Notes: a model not told the origin generated them from the sequence alone. 13,537 nt of DNA from DAOOVD01 sp035369845 (GCA_035369845.1 DAOOVD010000059.1:1-13537), one strand, 5' to 3'; counted from the first letter of the stretch, positions 1 to 6,353 are shown. Numbers and translations are program-made.

Positions 1-38
1 CGTTCACGTTTTTTGGTTCTGGCTACGCGACGCGCCAT
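1..38 (-). CDS. rpsK: 30S ribosomal protein S11, N-terminus (partial)
   Basis: The first 12 codons read MARRVARTKKRE and the frame leaves the window. A basic start of this type, directly after rpsM, fits S11, which forms the platform of the 30S subunit beside S18. GGAGG lies 7 bases before the ATG. The identity rests on the standard order rpsM-rpsK-rpoA-rplQ more than on the short sequence. In many Firmicutes rpoA and rplQ follow; some lineages insert rpsD, which cannot be judged here. Confidence 0.85.
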   Translation of the reverse strand, partial: MARRVARTKKRE

Positions 39-53
39 TTAATAACCTCCTTA

Positions 54-425
54 CTATTTCTTTCTGCGGACGCCCACAGTTTTACGCGGACCCTTGCGCG
101 TCCTGGCGTTGGTCTTGGTGCGCTGCCCGCGCACGGGCATGCCCCTGCGGTGCCGCAAACCCCGGTAACTTCCAATTTCTATCAGGCGCTTGATGTTGAG
201 AGCCACTTCACGCCGGAGATCGCCCTCCACCTTGTAATGTTTCTCGATGATATCACGCAGCCTGTTAATCTCTTCTTCGGTCAGATTCCTCACCCTGGTG
301 TCCGGGTTGACGTTGGTGCGGGACAAAATTTCCTGTGATGTGGGCTTGCCGATACCGTAAATATAGGTAAGGGCTATCTCCACCCGTTTGTCTCTTGGCA
401 AGTCAACGCCTGCTATTCGCGCCAT
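54..425 (-). CDS. rpsM: 30S ribosomal protein S13
   Basis: The protein has 123 residues and starts MARIAGVDLPRDKRVEIALTYIYGIG. It has the helix-two-turns-helix region with RDIIEKHYKVEGDLRREVALNIKRLIEIGSYRGLRHRRG and the basic C-terminal tail RGQRTKTNARTRKGPRKTVGVRRKK that reaches toward the tRNAs. S13 is in the head of the 30S subunit and forms bridges to the 50S subunit. The ATG is about 13 bases after GGAGG. The stop TAG is 15 bases before the rpsK ATG. Confidence 0.98.
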   Translation of the reverse strand: MARIAGVDLPRDKRVEIALTYIYGIGKPTSQEILSRTNVNPDTRVRNLTEEEINRLRDIIEKHYKVEGDLRREVALNIKRLIEIGSYRGLRHRRGMPVRGQRTKTNARTRKGPRKTVGVRRKK

Positions 426-442
426 GAATCAATTTACACCTC

Positions 443-556
443 CTACCCCTGAACCTGTTTGTGTTTTGGATTGTTACAGATTATCATGATTTTGCCCTTC
501 CGGCGTATGATCTTGCACTTTTCGCAGATGGGCTTAACTGATGGCCTTACTTTCAC
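443..556 (-). CDS. rpmJ: 50S ribosomal protein L36 (zinc-binding, C+ form)
   Basis: This is a short gene of 37 residues, found by reading the infA-rpsM gap. The protein starts MKVRPSVKPICEKCKIIRRK and ends CNNPKHKQVQG. The zinc ligands Cys11, Cys14, Cys27 and His32 are all present, so it is the C+ paralog used when zinc is plentiful. The start is GTG, 7 bases after AAGGAGG; the stop is TAG. It lies 17 bases before rpsM, the standard Firmicute order infA-rpmJ-rpsM-rpsK. A sigma-A-like promoter about 70 bases upstream would make it the first gene of the alpha block. Confidence 0.97.
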   Translation of the reverse strand: MKVRPSVKPICEKCKIIRRKGKIMIICNNPKHKQVQG

Positions 557-576
557 CGTCAAATCCTCCTTGTCTG

Positions 577-604
577 CAGTCGTCAGTCGTCAGAGTTCAG
601 ACAC
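577..604 (-). repeat. Heptamer array, four units, gene-start side of infA-rpmJ gap
   Basis: Four tandem 7-base units stand on the plus strand: CAGTCGT twice, then CAGAGTT and CAGACAC. The array ends just before the rpmJ ribosome site (start codon at 556). Bases 577-594 are an inverted complement of 758-775 at 16 of 18 positions, so the two arrays could pair in RNA across a core of about 150 bases. Confidence 0.75.
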
Positions 605-624
605 CGGATCATGCCGGCGCTTTT

Positions 625-654
625 TTTATAAACCTGCACACCGCCGCCCGTCAA
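625..654 (-). promoter_or_regulatory. Putative sigma-A promoter for the alpha block (rpmJ-rpsM-rpsK)
   Basis: Reading the minus strand, TTGACG (654-649) is followed after 17 bases by TTATAA (631-626), or after 18 by TATAAA (630-625). Both fit a sigma-A type promoter. The stretch just upstream (655-690) is rich in A and T and could act as an UP element. Transcription would start near 615-619 and read rpmJ, rpsM and rpsK. The promoter lies in the core between two inverted heptamer arrays, so the downstream array would be in the 5' leader. A separate promoter for the alpha operon is known in other bacteria; this assignment is by pattern only. Confidence 0.55.
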
Positions 655-750
655 TACCAAAAGACAAAAAAGCTCCTCTTTTGCGCACACCCTGAAAAAG
701 AATATCCGTCTGCATATGCAAAAACATTGCCGGCACGAGTTGCGCGTCCA

Positions 751-778
751 TCTGACATCTGACGGCTGACGTCTGACG
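751..778 (-). repeat. Heptamer array, four units, stop-codon side of infA-rpmJ gap
   Basis: Four tandem 7-base units occur with consensus TCTGACG on the plus strand (TCTGACA, TCTGACG, GCTGACG, TCTGACG). The array begins 3 bases after the infA stop in the direction of transcription. It is the inverted partner of the array at 577-604. Confidence 0.8.
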
Positions 779-781
779 CCT

Positions 782-1000
782 TTACTTGTACCTGTACACA
801 ATGCGTCCGCGGGTCAAGTCGTAAGGGGAAAGCTCAACCATTACCCGGTCGCCTGCAAGGATACGGATGAAATTCATCCTGATTTTCCCCGAGACGTGAG
901 CCAGCACTTTGTGACCGTTCTGGAGCTCGACGCGAAACATCGCGTTCGGCAGCGGCTCGATCACTCTTCCCTCGACTTCAATAACATCCTGCTTTGACAT
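782..1000 (-). CDS. infA: Translation initiation factor IF-1
   Basis: From the ATG at 1000 the protein has 72 residues, the usual length of IF-1, and starts MSKQDVIEVEGRVIEPLPNAMFRVELQNGH. It is a single S1-type OB fold ending in GDRVMVELSPYDLTRGRIVYRYK. IF-1 binds the A site of the 30S subunit during initiation. The frame is open to a GTG at 1039, overlapping the KOW gene; homology favours 1000. An AAGGAGG site is present but lies 15 bases from the ATG, unusually far, which may lower translation. The stop is TAA, and a heptamer array begins 3 bases later. Confidence 0.97.
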   Translation of the reverse strand: MSKQDVIEVEGRVIEPLPNAMFRVELQNGHKVLAHVSGKIRMNFIRILAGDRVMVELSPYDLTRGRIVYRYK

Positions 1001-1026
1001 TAGTAACCCGGCCAACCTCCTTACCT

Positions 1027-1317
1027 TCAAAATGGACACTGCAGATTTTCAACAAGATACTTTAACTCTTTCCGGACATCTGTGTCGGTGATCCTCTTGC
1101 CGTTCTGAAATTTTTCTGCAATTTCGCCCGCTATTGCGCCGTAAAATTTCAGGTGCCTGACGTTTTTTCTCTTGGGGTTTTCCACTTTTCTTCCTTCCCC
1201 GTCGGCCAGGAGCACCCTGGACTCGCCCTCCATGCCCACTACCAGGTAAAACCTGCCGCTGTCCCTTCCCTGTATGGAACAGACCAGGCGGCCTATTTGC
1301 ACAGCATCATCCATCAT
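1027..1317 (-). CDS. KOW-domain RNA-binding protein (L14e/L6e/L27e-like)
   Basis: From the ATG at 1317 the protein has 96 residues, beginning MMDDAVQIGRLVCSIQGRDSGRFYLVVG, a KOW motif at about 7-35 of the type in archaeal/eukaryotic L14e. The remainder is basic in the middle (VENPKRKNVRHLKF) and ends in a charged helix. Small proteins of this kind lie between map and infA in many Firmicutes; their role is not established, RNA or ribosome binding being the usual inference. GGAGG lies 7 bases before the first of two adjacent ATGs. The frame is open to a GTG at 1416, but that 33-residue extension is unlike the family. The stop is TGA, 26 bases before infA. Confidence 0.88.
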   Translation of the reverse strand: MMDDAVQIGRLVCSIQGRDSGRFYLVVGMEGESRVLLADGEGRKVENPKRKNVRHLKFYGAIAGEIAEKFQNGKRITDTDVRKELKYLVENLQCPF

Positions 1318-1455
1318 CCAAAAACCTCCGCATTGGGTCGTGAATTTTCCGGACCGTGAGATATTCAGCCGCGGACCGCAAACCTCCCGGCCGCAAATCA
1401 CGTAACCAGCGCTCACCCGGTTCGGGCCGCCCCGCGGCGCGGAGCGCCGTACGCC

Positions 1456-1515
1456 GCCGGACGCAAAGCGGTTCGCCGCCGGGCGGGGTGCCGTCCCCCG
1501 CCTCCCGCGTCCGGC
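1456..1515 (-). repeat. Nested GC-rich hairpin downstream of map
   Basis: Outer arms GCCGGACGC (1456-1464) and GCGTCCGGC (1507-1515) are exact inverted complements; an inner stem GGCGGGG (1482-1488) with CCCCGCC (1496-1502) has a 7-base loop. The structure begins 3 bases after the map stop. No T run follows, so attenuation, RNA processing or an inserted palindromic element are all possible. The rest of the 201-base gap to the KOW gene shows nothing further beyond high GC and a small GGCGC/GCGCC stem at 1436-1448. Confidence 0.7.
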
Positions 1516-1518
1516 TCC

Positions 1519-2265
1519 TTACACCCTTGTCAGTATCTCCGGTTCGTCATCGGTGATAGCGATCGTATGCTCGAAATGGGCTGACAGCTTTGAGTCTAAA
1601 GTTACTACCGTCCAGTTGTTTGAAAGAGTTTTTACCTCGTATGTGCCCATATTGATCATCGGTTCAATTGCTAATGTCATCCCCGCTCTCAACCTGGGGC
1701 CCCTGCCCGGCTTGCCGAAGTTGGGCACCTGCGGCTCCTCGTGCATTTTCCTGCCGATCCCGTGCCCCACATAATCCCTGACTACCGAATATCCGTAACT
1801 TTCGGCGCAGGTCTGGATTGCGTGCGAAATATCGGAAAGCCTGTTGCCGCCCCTGGCCTGTTCTATTCCCTTGTAGAGTGATTCCTCGGTGGCCCTCAAA
1901 AGGGCCAGAGCTTCGGAGCTTACGTCTCCAACCGGCAGGGTAACGGTGCTGTCGCCGAAATAGCCGTTTATTCCCGCCCCGATATCAATACTGATAATAT
2001 CTCCATTTTCCAGTTTCCTTAAACTGGGAAGGCCGTGCACCACCTCTTCGTTCACCGAGGTGCAGATAGTGTACGGGTAGTCGTAGAGCCCTTTGAAACC
2101 TGGTTTTGCGCCGGACTTGACGATAAAGTTCTCCGCCAGCCGGTCCAGTTCCAGGGTGGTGACTCCAACCCTCACCGCCTTGGACAGTTCGGCCTGGGTC
2201 CTGGCCACCACGCGACCCGCGTCCCGCATATAGGAAAGCTCTCTTTCGGACTTGCAGGTAATCAA
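1519..2265 (-). CDS. map: Methionine aminopeptidase, type I
   Basis: From the TTG at 2265 the protein has 248 residues, the same length as Bacillus subtilis Map, and starts MITCKSERELSYMRDAGRVV. A GTG at 2274, adjoining the secY stop, is the alternative (251 residues) but has no ribosome site, while AGGTGG lies 5 bases before the TTG. The pita-bread metal ligands are in place: Asp94 and Asp105, His168, Glu201 and Glu232, with substrate-site His77. Map removes the initiator methionine from new proteins in the cytoplasm. There is no zinc-finger N-terminal extension. The stop is TAA; a strong hairpin (1456-1515) begins 3 bases after it. Confidence 0.96.
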   Translation of the reverse strand: MITCKSERELSYMRDAGRVVARTQAELSKAVRVGVTTLELDRLAENFIVKSGAKPGFKGLYDYPYTICTSVNEEVVHGLPSLRKLENGDIISIDIGAGINGYFGDSTVTLPVGDVSSEALALLRATEESLYKGIEQARGGNRLSDISHAIQTCAESYGYSVVRDYVGHGIGRKMHEEPQVPNFGKPGRGPRLRAGMTLAIEPMINMGTYEVKTLSNNWTVVTLDSKLSAHFEHTIAITDDEPEILTRV

Positions 2266-2274
2266 CGGGCCCAC

Positions 2275-3534
2275 CTACTTGATGAAACCCTGGTAGCTCC
2301 GCATCAAAAGATGCGATTCGACCTGTTTCATGGTATCCAGCGCCACACCCACGACAATCAGGAGAGCCGTTCCGCCGAAATAAATGTTGGGAATTCTGGT
2401 GGCCAGCAGCACGAAGTTGGGCAGAATGGCTATGAGCGCAAGGAACACGGCTCCGGCCATGGTTGTTTTGTTCATTATTCTGCTGATGTACTCCGCCGTG
2501 GGCCGCCCGGGCCGCAGTCCGGGAATGAATCCGCCGTACTTCTTTATATTGTCGGCCACGTCGGTAGGGTTCATGACGACGGCGGTGTAAAAGAACGTGA
2601 AACCGATGATCAGCAAGGCGTACACAATGGTATGGGCCGGAGTCGCCCAGCCGAAATATTTTACGTAAAAAACCGACGGGGCTGAACTGGAAAACCAGCG
2701 CGCAATCGTTTCGGGGAACATCAAAAGCGAAGAGGCGAAGATAATCGGCATCACCCCGGCCTGGTTCACCCTGAGCGGCAGGTGGGTGGTCTGACCGCCG
2801 TAAATCCTGCGCCCCACCGCGCGCTTTGCGTACTGTACCGGAATGCGGCGCTGGCCTTCCTGAATGGCCACGACGCCCGCTATCACCAGGACGCCGATGA
2901 CGACCAGGGCCACGAGGCTCAGTATATTGATCGTTCCCGCGTTCAGATATTCGAAAAGCCTGGCCGCTCCGGCAGGCACTCTCGACACAATGCCTGCGAA
3001 GATGAGCAGCGAAATGCCGTTGCCTATTCCTTTTTCGGTAATCTGCTCGCCCAGCCACATCAGGAAGGTGGTCCCCGCCGTGATGGTGAGGGCGGTTATG
3101 ATATAGGTCAGGATACCGGGGTTATAAAGCGACCCGCGGACGCCCACCACCATGCCGAGGCCCTGGATGAAAGCCAGCACCACGGTCAGGTAACGGGTGT
3201 ACTGGGTGATCTTCTTACGCCCCTCCTCGCCTTCCTTGGCCAGCTTCTCGAGATGCGGGATCACGACGGTGAGAAGTTGCAGAATGATTGAGGCGTTGAT
3301 GTAGGGAGTTATCCCCATGGCAAAAACAGCGAAATTTTTCAAGGCCCCGCCCGAAATAACGTCAAAGAAGCCGAAGATTAGTCCGCTGTTCACCAGTTCG
3401 GCAAATTTGTCGGCGTTCACTCCCGGTATCGGTATGTGCGCCCCCAAACGGAAAATGAAAATCATGCCCAGAGTGTACAAAAGTTTTGTTCTCAGCTCTG
3501 AAACTTTCAAGGCGTTCTTTAAACTTTCAAGCAC
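2275..3534 (-). CDS. secY: Protein translocase subunit SecY
   Basis: The protein has 419 residues and about ten hydrophobic segments, as in SecY. It starts MLESLKNALKVSELRTKLLY; transmembrane 1 is about 18-37, followed by HIPIPG. Signatures are FAVFAMGITPYINASIILQLL near 70-90, LGEQITEKGIGNGISLLIFAGI, the cytosolic loop EGQRRIPVQYAKRAVGRR and the C-terminal LLMRSYQGFIK. SecY forms the membrane channel for secreted and inner-membrane proteins with SecE and SecG, driven by SecA. The start is GTG directly after the rplO stop. The stop is TAG. The gene usually next in Firmicutes, adk, is missing; map follows at once. Confidence 0.98.
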   Translation of the reverse strand: MLESLKNALKVSELRTKLLYTLGMIFIFRLGAHIPIPGVNADKFAELVNSGLIFGFFDVISGGALKNFAVFAMGITPYINASIILQLLTVVIPHLEKLAKEGEEGRKKITQYTRYLTVVLAFIQGLGMVVGVRGSLYNPGILTYIITALTITAGTTFLMWLGEQITEKGIGNGISLLIFAGIVSRVPAGAARLFEYLNAGTINILSLVALVVIGVLVIAGVVAIQEGQRRIPVQYAKRAVGRRIYGGQTTHLPLRVNQAGVMPIIFASSLLMFPETIARWFSSSAPSVFYVKYFGWATPAHTIVYALLIIGFTFFYTAVVMNPTDVADNIKKYGGFIPGLRPGRPTAEYISRIMNKTTMAGAVFLALIAILPNFVLLATRIPNIYFGGTALLIVVGVALDTMKQVESHLLMRSYQGFIK

Positions 3535-3978
3535 CTAAATCACCTCTGCCTTGCCGCCGGCCGCAACGATCTTTTCCTCCGCCGACTTGCTGAAAGCATG
3601 GGCCTGTACGGTAAGGGGCCTGTCGAGATTCCCTTTCCCGAGTATTTTAACGCCGTCCCCGACTTTTCTAACCACCCGCGCCGCCAGCAGCGTTTCAGGG
3701 GTTACGGTGGCGCCGCTCTCAAAACGGTTCAGCCTGCCGACGTTCACCGCAATTATTTCCCTGGCAAACATGGCGTTGGTAAAGCCGCGCTTGGGCATCC
3801 GGCGCTGCAGCGGCATCTGGCCGCCCTCAAAACCGGGACGCACCCCGCCGCCGGAACGGGACTTCTGCCCCTTGTGCCCGCGGCCGGCCGTTTTGCCCAG
3901 CCCGGATCCGATGCCCCGCCCCTTGCGGGTCGGTTTTTTCCTGGCTCCCGGAGCCGGCTTCAATTCATGGAGTTTCAA
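3535..3978 (-). CDS. rplO: 50S ribosomal protein L15
   Basis: The protein has 147 residues with a glycine/arginine-rich N-terminal extension: MKLHELKPAPGARKKPTRKG, then GIGSGLGKTAGRGHKGQKSRSGG and FEGGQMPLQRRMPKRGFTN, all L15 hallmarks. The C-terminal domain (from about 75) has VTPETLLAARVVRKVGDGVKILGKG. L15 is a late-binding 50S protein. The start is TTG, 8 bases after GGGAGG, and agrees with the family N-terminus. The stop TAG is directly followed by the GTG of secY with no base between, and the secY Shine-Dalgarno site (AGAGGTG) lies in the end of rplO, so the two are probably coupled. Confidence 0.97.
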   Translation of the reverse strand: MKLHELKPAPGARKKPTRKGRGIGSGLGKTAGRGHKGQKSRSGGGVRPGFEGGQMPLQRRMPKRGFTNAMFAREIIAVNVGRLNRFESGATVTPETLLAARVVRKVGDGVKILGKGNLDRPLTVQAHAFSKSAEEKIVAAGGKAEVI

Positions 3979-3992
3979 CGGTCACACCTCCC

Positions 3993-4172
3993 TCAGGCTT
4001 CTTCAACTTTAAGCAAATGAGACACTTTGTTGACCATGCCCCTGATCTGCGGAGTGTCTTCTTTAATTACCGATTTGTTCAATCTGGTCAGGCCGAGGGT
4101 GCGCACGGTGACCCTCTGGTCTTCGGGGCGGCCGATCAGGCTCCGGACAAGGGTTATTTTCAGCTTGGCCAT
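3993..4172 (-). CDS. rpmD: 50S ribosomal protein L30
   Basis: This is a short gene of 59 residues, found by reading the rpsE-rplO gap on the minus strand. The protein starts MAKLKITLVRSLIGRPEDQR, then TVRTLGLTRLNKSVIKED and a C-terminal QIRGMVNKVSHLLKVEEA, a full match to L30 in length and pattern. L30 lies on the solvent side of the 50S subunit. The ATG is one base after the rpsE stop, with GGAGGG inside the end of rpsE. The stop TGA is 14 bases before rplO. Gene order rpsE-rpmD-rplO is standard. Confidence 0.97.
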   Translation of the reverse strand: MAKLKITLVRSLIGRPEDQRVTVRTLGLTRLNKSVIKEDTPQIRGMVNKVSHLLKVEEA

Positions 4173-4173
4173 G

Positions 4174-4683
4174 TTATCCCTCCCAGCCCATCAATTCTTC
4201 CACCGTCTTTCCTCTCAGGCGGGCCGTCTCTTCCGGGGTTTTAAGGCTTTTCAACGCTTCCATGGTCGCCCGGACCATGTTGTTGGCGTTGTTTGAGCCA
4301 AGGGACTTGGTGAGGATGTCCCGCACCCCGGCCAGTTCTAGAATCGCCCGCACCGGGCCGCCCGCGATCACGCCGGTGCCGGGGGCCGCCGGTTTGAGCA
4401 GGACCTTGCCGGCGCCGAACTCCCCGACAACTTCGTGGGGAATCGTCGTACCGGAAAGAGGAACTTTTATCATCGATTTTTTGGCGTCTTCGATACCTTT
4501 GCGAATGGCTTCCGGCACCTCGCCGGCCTTGCCCAGTCCGGCTCCCACGTGCCCGTTGCCGTCGCCTACCACCATCAGGGCGGAGAAGCTGAACCTCCGG
4601 CCGCCTTTGACCACCTTGGCGACGCGGTTGATGAACACAACTTTCTCCGAAGTTTCCAGTTTGCTGGCGTCAATTCTTGCCAT
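4174..4683 (-). CDS. rpsE: 30S ribosomal protein S5
   Basis: The protein has 169 residues. The N-terminal S5 double-stranded RNA-binding fold (about 12-75) has KVVFINRVAKVVKGGRRFSFSALMVVGDGNGHVGAGLGKA, and the C-terminal domain has GTGVIAGGPVRAILELAGVRDILTKSLGSNNANNMVRAT. S5 lies near the mRNA entry site, affects decoding fidelity and is the target of spectinomycin-resistance changes in the loop near residues 20-30. The ATG follows AAGGAGGG by 7-8 bases. The stop TAA is one base before the rpmD ATG, so S5 and L30 are probably coupled. Confidence 0.98.
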   Translation of the reverse strand: MARIDASKLETSEKVVFINRVAKVVKGGRRFSFSALMVVGDGNGHVGAGLGKAGEVPEAIRKGIEDAKKSMIKVPLSGTTIPHEVVGEFGAGKVLLKPAAPGTGVIAGGPVRAILELAGVRDILTKSLGSNNANNMVRATMEALKSLKTPEETARLRGKTVEELMGWEG

Positions 4684-4695
4684 CCATTTCCCTCC

Positions 4696-5064
4696 TTAGA
4701 ACTCCAGCCCGCCTTCCCGGGCCGCGTCAGCCAGGGCTTTGACCCGTCCGTGATACATGTAGCCCGCCCGGTCGAAAACGACCTGCCTGATACCGGCCGC
4801 CACCGCCTTTTTTGCCAGCAGCTTGCCGACTTCCACAGCCGCAGCCGTATTGCTGCGCGAGGCAAGCTTTTGTTTCAGCTCGGGCTCAAGGGTGGAAGCG
4901 GAAACAAGAGTGGCGCCTTTGGTATCGTCAACGATTTGCGCGTAGATGTTCTGCAGGCTGCGAAATACGTTCAGCCTGGGCCGCCCGGGGGTCCCCAAAA
5001 TTTTTTTGCGGACCCTCAAGTGCCTTTTCTTCCGCAGGGATTTACGGTCTGGTTTTTTCAGCAC
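4696..5064 (-). CDS. rplR: 50S ribosomal protein L18
   Basis: The protein has 122 residues with a basic N-terminus (MLKKPDRKSLRKKRHLRVRKK), then GTPGRPRLNVFRSLQNIYAQIVDD, and the C-terminal VVFDRAGYMYHGRVKALADAAREGGLEF. All are strong L18 signatures. L18 binds 5S rRNA with L5 and L25. The start is GTG; an in-frame stop lies two codons upstream, so no longer form is possible. The GGAGG site is about 13 bases from the GTG, longer than usual. The stop is TAA, 12 bases before rpsE. Confidence 0.97.
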   Translation of the reverse strand: MLKKPDRKSLRKKRHLRVRKKILGTPGRPRLNVFRSLQNIYAQIVDDTKGATLVSASTLEPELKQKLASRSNTAAAVEVGKLLAKKAVAAGIRQVVFDRAGYMYHGRVKALADAAREGGLEF

Positions 5065-5083
5065 TGCTCAGGTCACTCCTCCC

Positions 5084-5632
5084 TTACTTTTTACCCTTGG
5101 CGCCGGCTTTGCCGACCTTGTGCCTGATTTTTTCGCCCTCGTACCTGATGCCCTTCCCCTTGTAAGGCTCGGGCTCCCGGACCGAACGTATGGCCGCGGC
5201 CAGGGCGCCGACCTTCTCCTTATCAATGCCTTTGACGCTGATCCTGGTCGGTGCGGGCACTTCTATTTCAAGGCCCGGTTCCGGCTCGATTTCCACCGGG
5301 TGGGAATAGCCGACCGCAAGCACCAGTTTTTTCCCCTGCTTGGAAGCCCGGTAACCGACTCCCACCAGTTCGAGATTTTTTTGAAATCCGCTGGTCACGC
5401 CCACTACCATATTATTAAGAAGGGTGCGGGTAAGACCGTGCAGCGACTTGTGCAGTTTGTTGTCGGTGGGACGTTCGACCAAAAGCTTGCCGTCCTCGTG
5501 CTTGATGATCATTTCCCTGTGCAGCTCTTTCTCGAGCTGACCTTTGGGCCCTTTTATCTTTACGGTGTTTCCCTCAATCCTGACTTCAACACCGGAAGGT
5601 ACCGGGATGGGCTGTCTGCCGATCCTGGACAT
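5084..5632 (-). CDS. rplF: 50S ribosomal protein L6
   Basis: The protein has 182 residues and starts MSRIGRQPIPVPSGVEVRI. Two repeated L6 domains are visible: the first through about residue 80 with TLLNNMVVGVTSGFQKNLELVGVGYRA, the second ending in the conserved IRSVREPEPYKGKGIRYEGE motif. The C-terminus is basic. L6 lies near the base of the L7/L12 stalk and the sarcin-ricin loop. The ATG follows AGGAGGTG. The stop is TAA, 19 bases before rplR. Confidence 0.98.
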   Translation of the reverse strand: MSRIGRQPIPVPSGVEVRIEGNTVKIKGPKGQLEKELHREMIIKHEDGKLLVERPTDNKLHKSLHGLTRTLLNNMVVGVTSGFQKNLELVGVGYRASKQGKKLVLAVGYSHPVEIEPEPGLEIEVPAPTRISVKGIDKEKVGALAAAIRSVREPEPYKGKGIRYEGEKIRHKVGKAGAKGKK

Positions 5633-5656
5633 GAATTACACCTCCTGTTGTCGCAA

Positions 5657-6055
5657 CTACCATACGTAGCAGATTACCTCGCCGCCCAGGTTTTCTTTGC
5701 GCGCCCTGCTGTCGGTCATGATTCCCTTAGGAGTGGAGATGATTGCAATACCAAGCCCGCCCAAAACTTTGGGAATCTGGTCTTTCTTTACGTAAACCCT
5801 CAAGCCCGGTTTGGATATGCGCTTCAAGCCGGTAATCACCCGTTCTTTATTCGGCCCGTACTTGAGGTAGATCCGGATAATCCCCTGCTTTCCGTCGTCT
5901 ATAAACTCGCAATCCTTGACAAACCCCTCGTCTTTCAAGATATCGGCAATCGCCTTTTTCACCTTCGACGCGGGAGCTTCCACTTTATCGTGATAAACCG
6001 TATTGGCGTTGCGTATACGGGTCAAGAAATCTGCAATGGGGTCAGTCATAACCAT
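5657..6055 (-). CDS. rpsH: 30S ribosomal protein S8
   Basis: From the ATG at 6055 the protein has 132 residues, the same length as Bacillus subtilis S8, and begins MVMTDPIADFLTRIRNAN. The frame runs open to 6112, but that extension lies in rpsZ and is not S8-like. A second ATG at 6049 is possible, yet AAGGAGG is 10 bases from the first and 16 from the second. Signatures include GIIRIYLKYGPNKERVITGLKRISKPGLR and GLGIAIISTPKGIMTD. S8 is a primary 16S rRNA binder and in Escherichia coli represses spc translation at rplE; no such target is recognised here. Confidence 0.97.
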   Translation of the reverse strand: MVMTDPIADFLTRIRNANTVYHDKVEAPASKVKKAIADILKDEGFVKDCEFIDDGKQGIIRIYLKYGPNKERVITGLKRISKPGLRVYVKKDQIPKVLGGLGIAIISTPKGIMTDSRARKENLGGEVICYVW

Positions 6056-6077
6056 TCTATTGCTACCTCCTTCCTGC

Positions 6078-6263
6078 TCACCAACTGGCCTTGCGGATAC
6101 CGGGGATTTCACCTTTATATGACAGCATCCTAAAGCAAATCCGGCAAATGCCGAACTTCCTCATGTAGGCATGAGGCCGGCCGCAGAGCTTGCATCTGTT
6201 GTGCTGCCGCACCCTGAACTTGGGCGGGCGGCTTGCTCTGATAATCATCGATTTCTTTGCCAC
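6078..6263 (-). CDS. rpsZ: 30S ribosomal protein S14, zinc-binding (type Z)
   Basis: The protein has 61 residues, the length of the short zinc-binding S14 form. It starts MAKKSMIIRASRPPKFRVRQ, and four cysteines at 24, 27, 40 and 43 (CKLCG and CRICF) bind zinc; the end is SYKGEIPGIRKASW. S14 is in the head of the 30S subunit next to S3 and S10. In Firmicutes a second, zinc-free S14 is often encoded elsewhere and made under zinc shortage; none is visible here. The start is GTG after GGAGGGG. It lies between rplE and rpsH as usual. The stop is TGA. This gene is also named rpsN. Confidence 0.97.
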   Translation of the reverse strand: MAKKSMIIRASRPPKFRVRQHNRCKLCGRPHAYMRKFGICRICFRMLSYKGEIPGIRKASW

Positions 6264-6280
6264 TATCTCCCCTCCCTTTT

Positions 6281-6308
6281 CGGCAGCCGGCAGCCGGTTG
6301 CCCGCAGT
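6281..6308 (-). repeat. Heptamer array, four units, gene-start side of rplE-rpsN gap
   Basis: Units on the plus strand are CGGCAGC twice, then CGGTTGC and CCGCAGT. The array lies 18 bases upstream of the rpsN (type Z) start codon. Bases 6284-6297 pair with 6354-6367 in a minus-strand transcript along all 14 positions, 4 of them G-U wobbles. Confidence 0.65.
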
Positions 6309-6321
6309 TGGATTTCCTGAT

Positions 6322-6344
6322 GGAAATCGCCTCCGGCGATTTCC
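6322..6344 (-). repeat. Perfect 10-base hairpin between the paired arrays
   Basis: GGAAATCGCC (6322-6331) and GGCGATTTCC (6335-6344) are exact inverted complements with a 3-base loop. It lies in the core between the two heptamer arrays of the rplE-rpsN gap. No T run follows on either strand, so it is not a standard intrinsic terminator. Confidence 0.85.
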
Positions 6345-6353
6345 TTCTTAAAT

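Noticed and set aside
611..630. Hairpin and T run as an intrinsic terminator on the plus strand
   Set aside because: The stem before the seven Ts is only about 4 base pairs, and no plus-strand gene would use it. On the minus strand the same A/T stretch forms the promoter -10 region.
670..690. Weak terminator after infA on the minus strand
   Set aside because: AAAAG and CTTTT can pair over only 5 A/T-rich positions before a run of T, too weak to call. It is more simply read as the AT-rich stretch upstream of the promoter.
577..778. Heptamer arrays as a CRISPR array
   Set aside because: CRISPR repeats are about 23-47 bases with unique spacers of similar length. Here the units are 7 bases in direct tandem, and there are no cas genes.
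1318..1416. Longer N-terminus for the KOW protein starting at 1416
   Set aside because: The added residues are not KOW-like, and GGAGG lies at proper distance from the ATG at 1317.
1985..3058. Long minus-strand open frame of 357 codons across secY and map
   Set aside because: It is out of frame with two well-identified genes, is rich in Arg, Gly and His as expected of a shifted GC-rich frame, and has no ribosome site or family resemblance.
5657..6112. Disrupted or fused S14-S8 protein
   Set aside because: The overlap is only an upstream extension of the open frame. Using the ATG at 6055, S8 has its normal length and 22 bases separate it from S14.
4946..6133. Plus-strand open frame of 395 codons
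   Set aside because: It is antisense to rplR, rplF and rpsH, all certain genes on the minus strand. No plus-strand gene is supported anywhere in the window.
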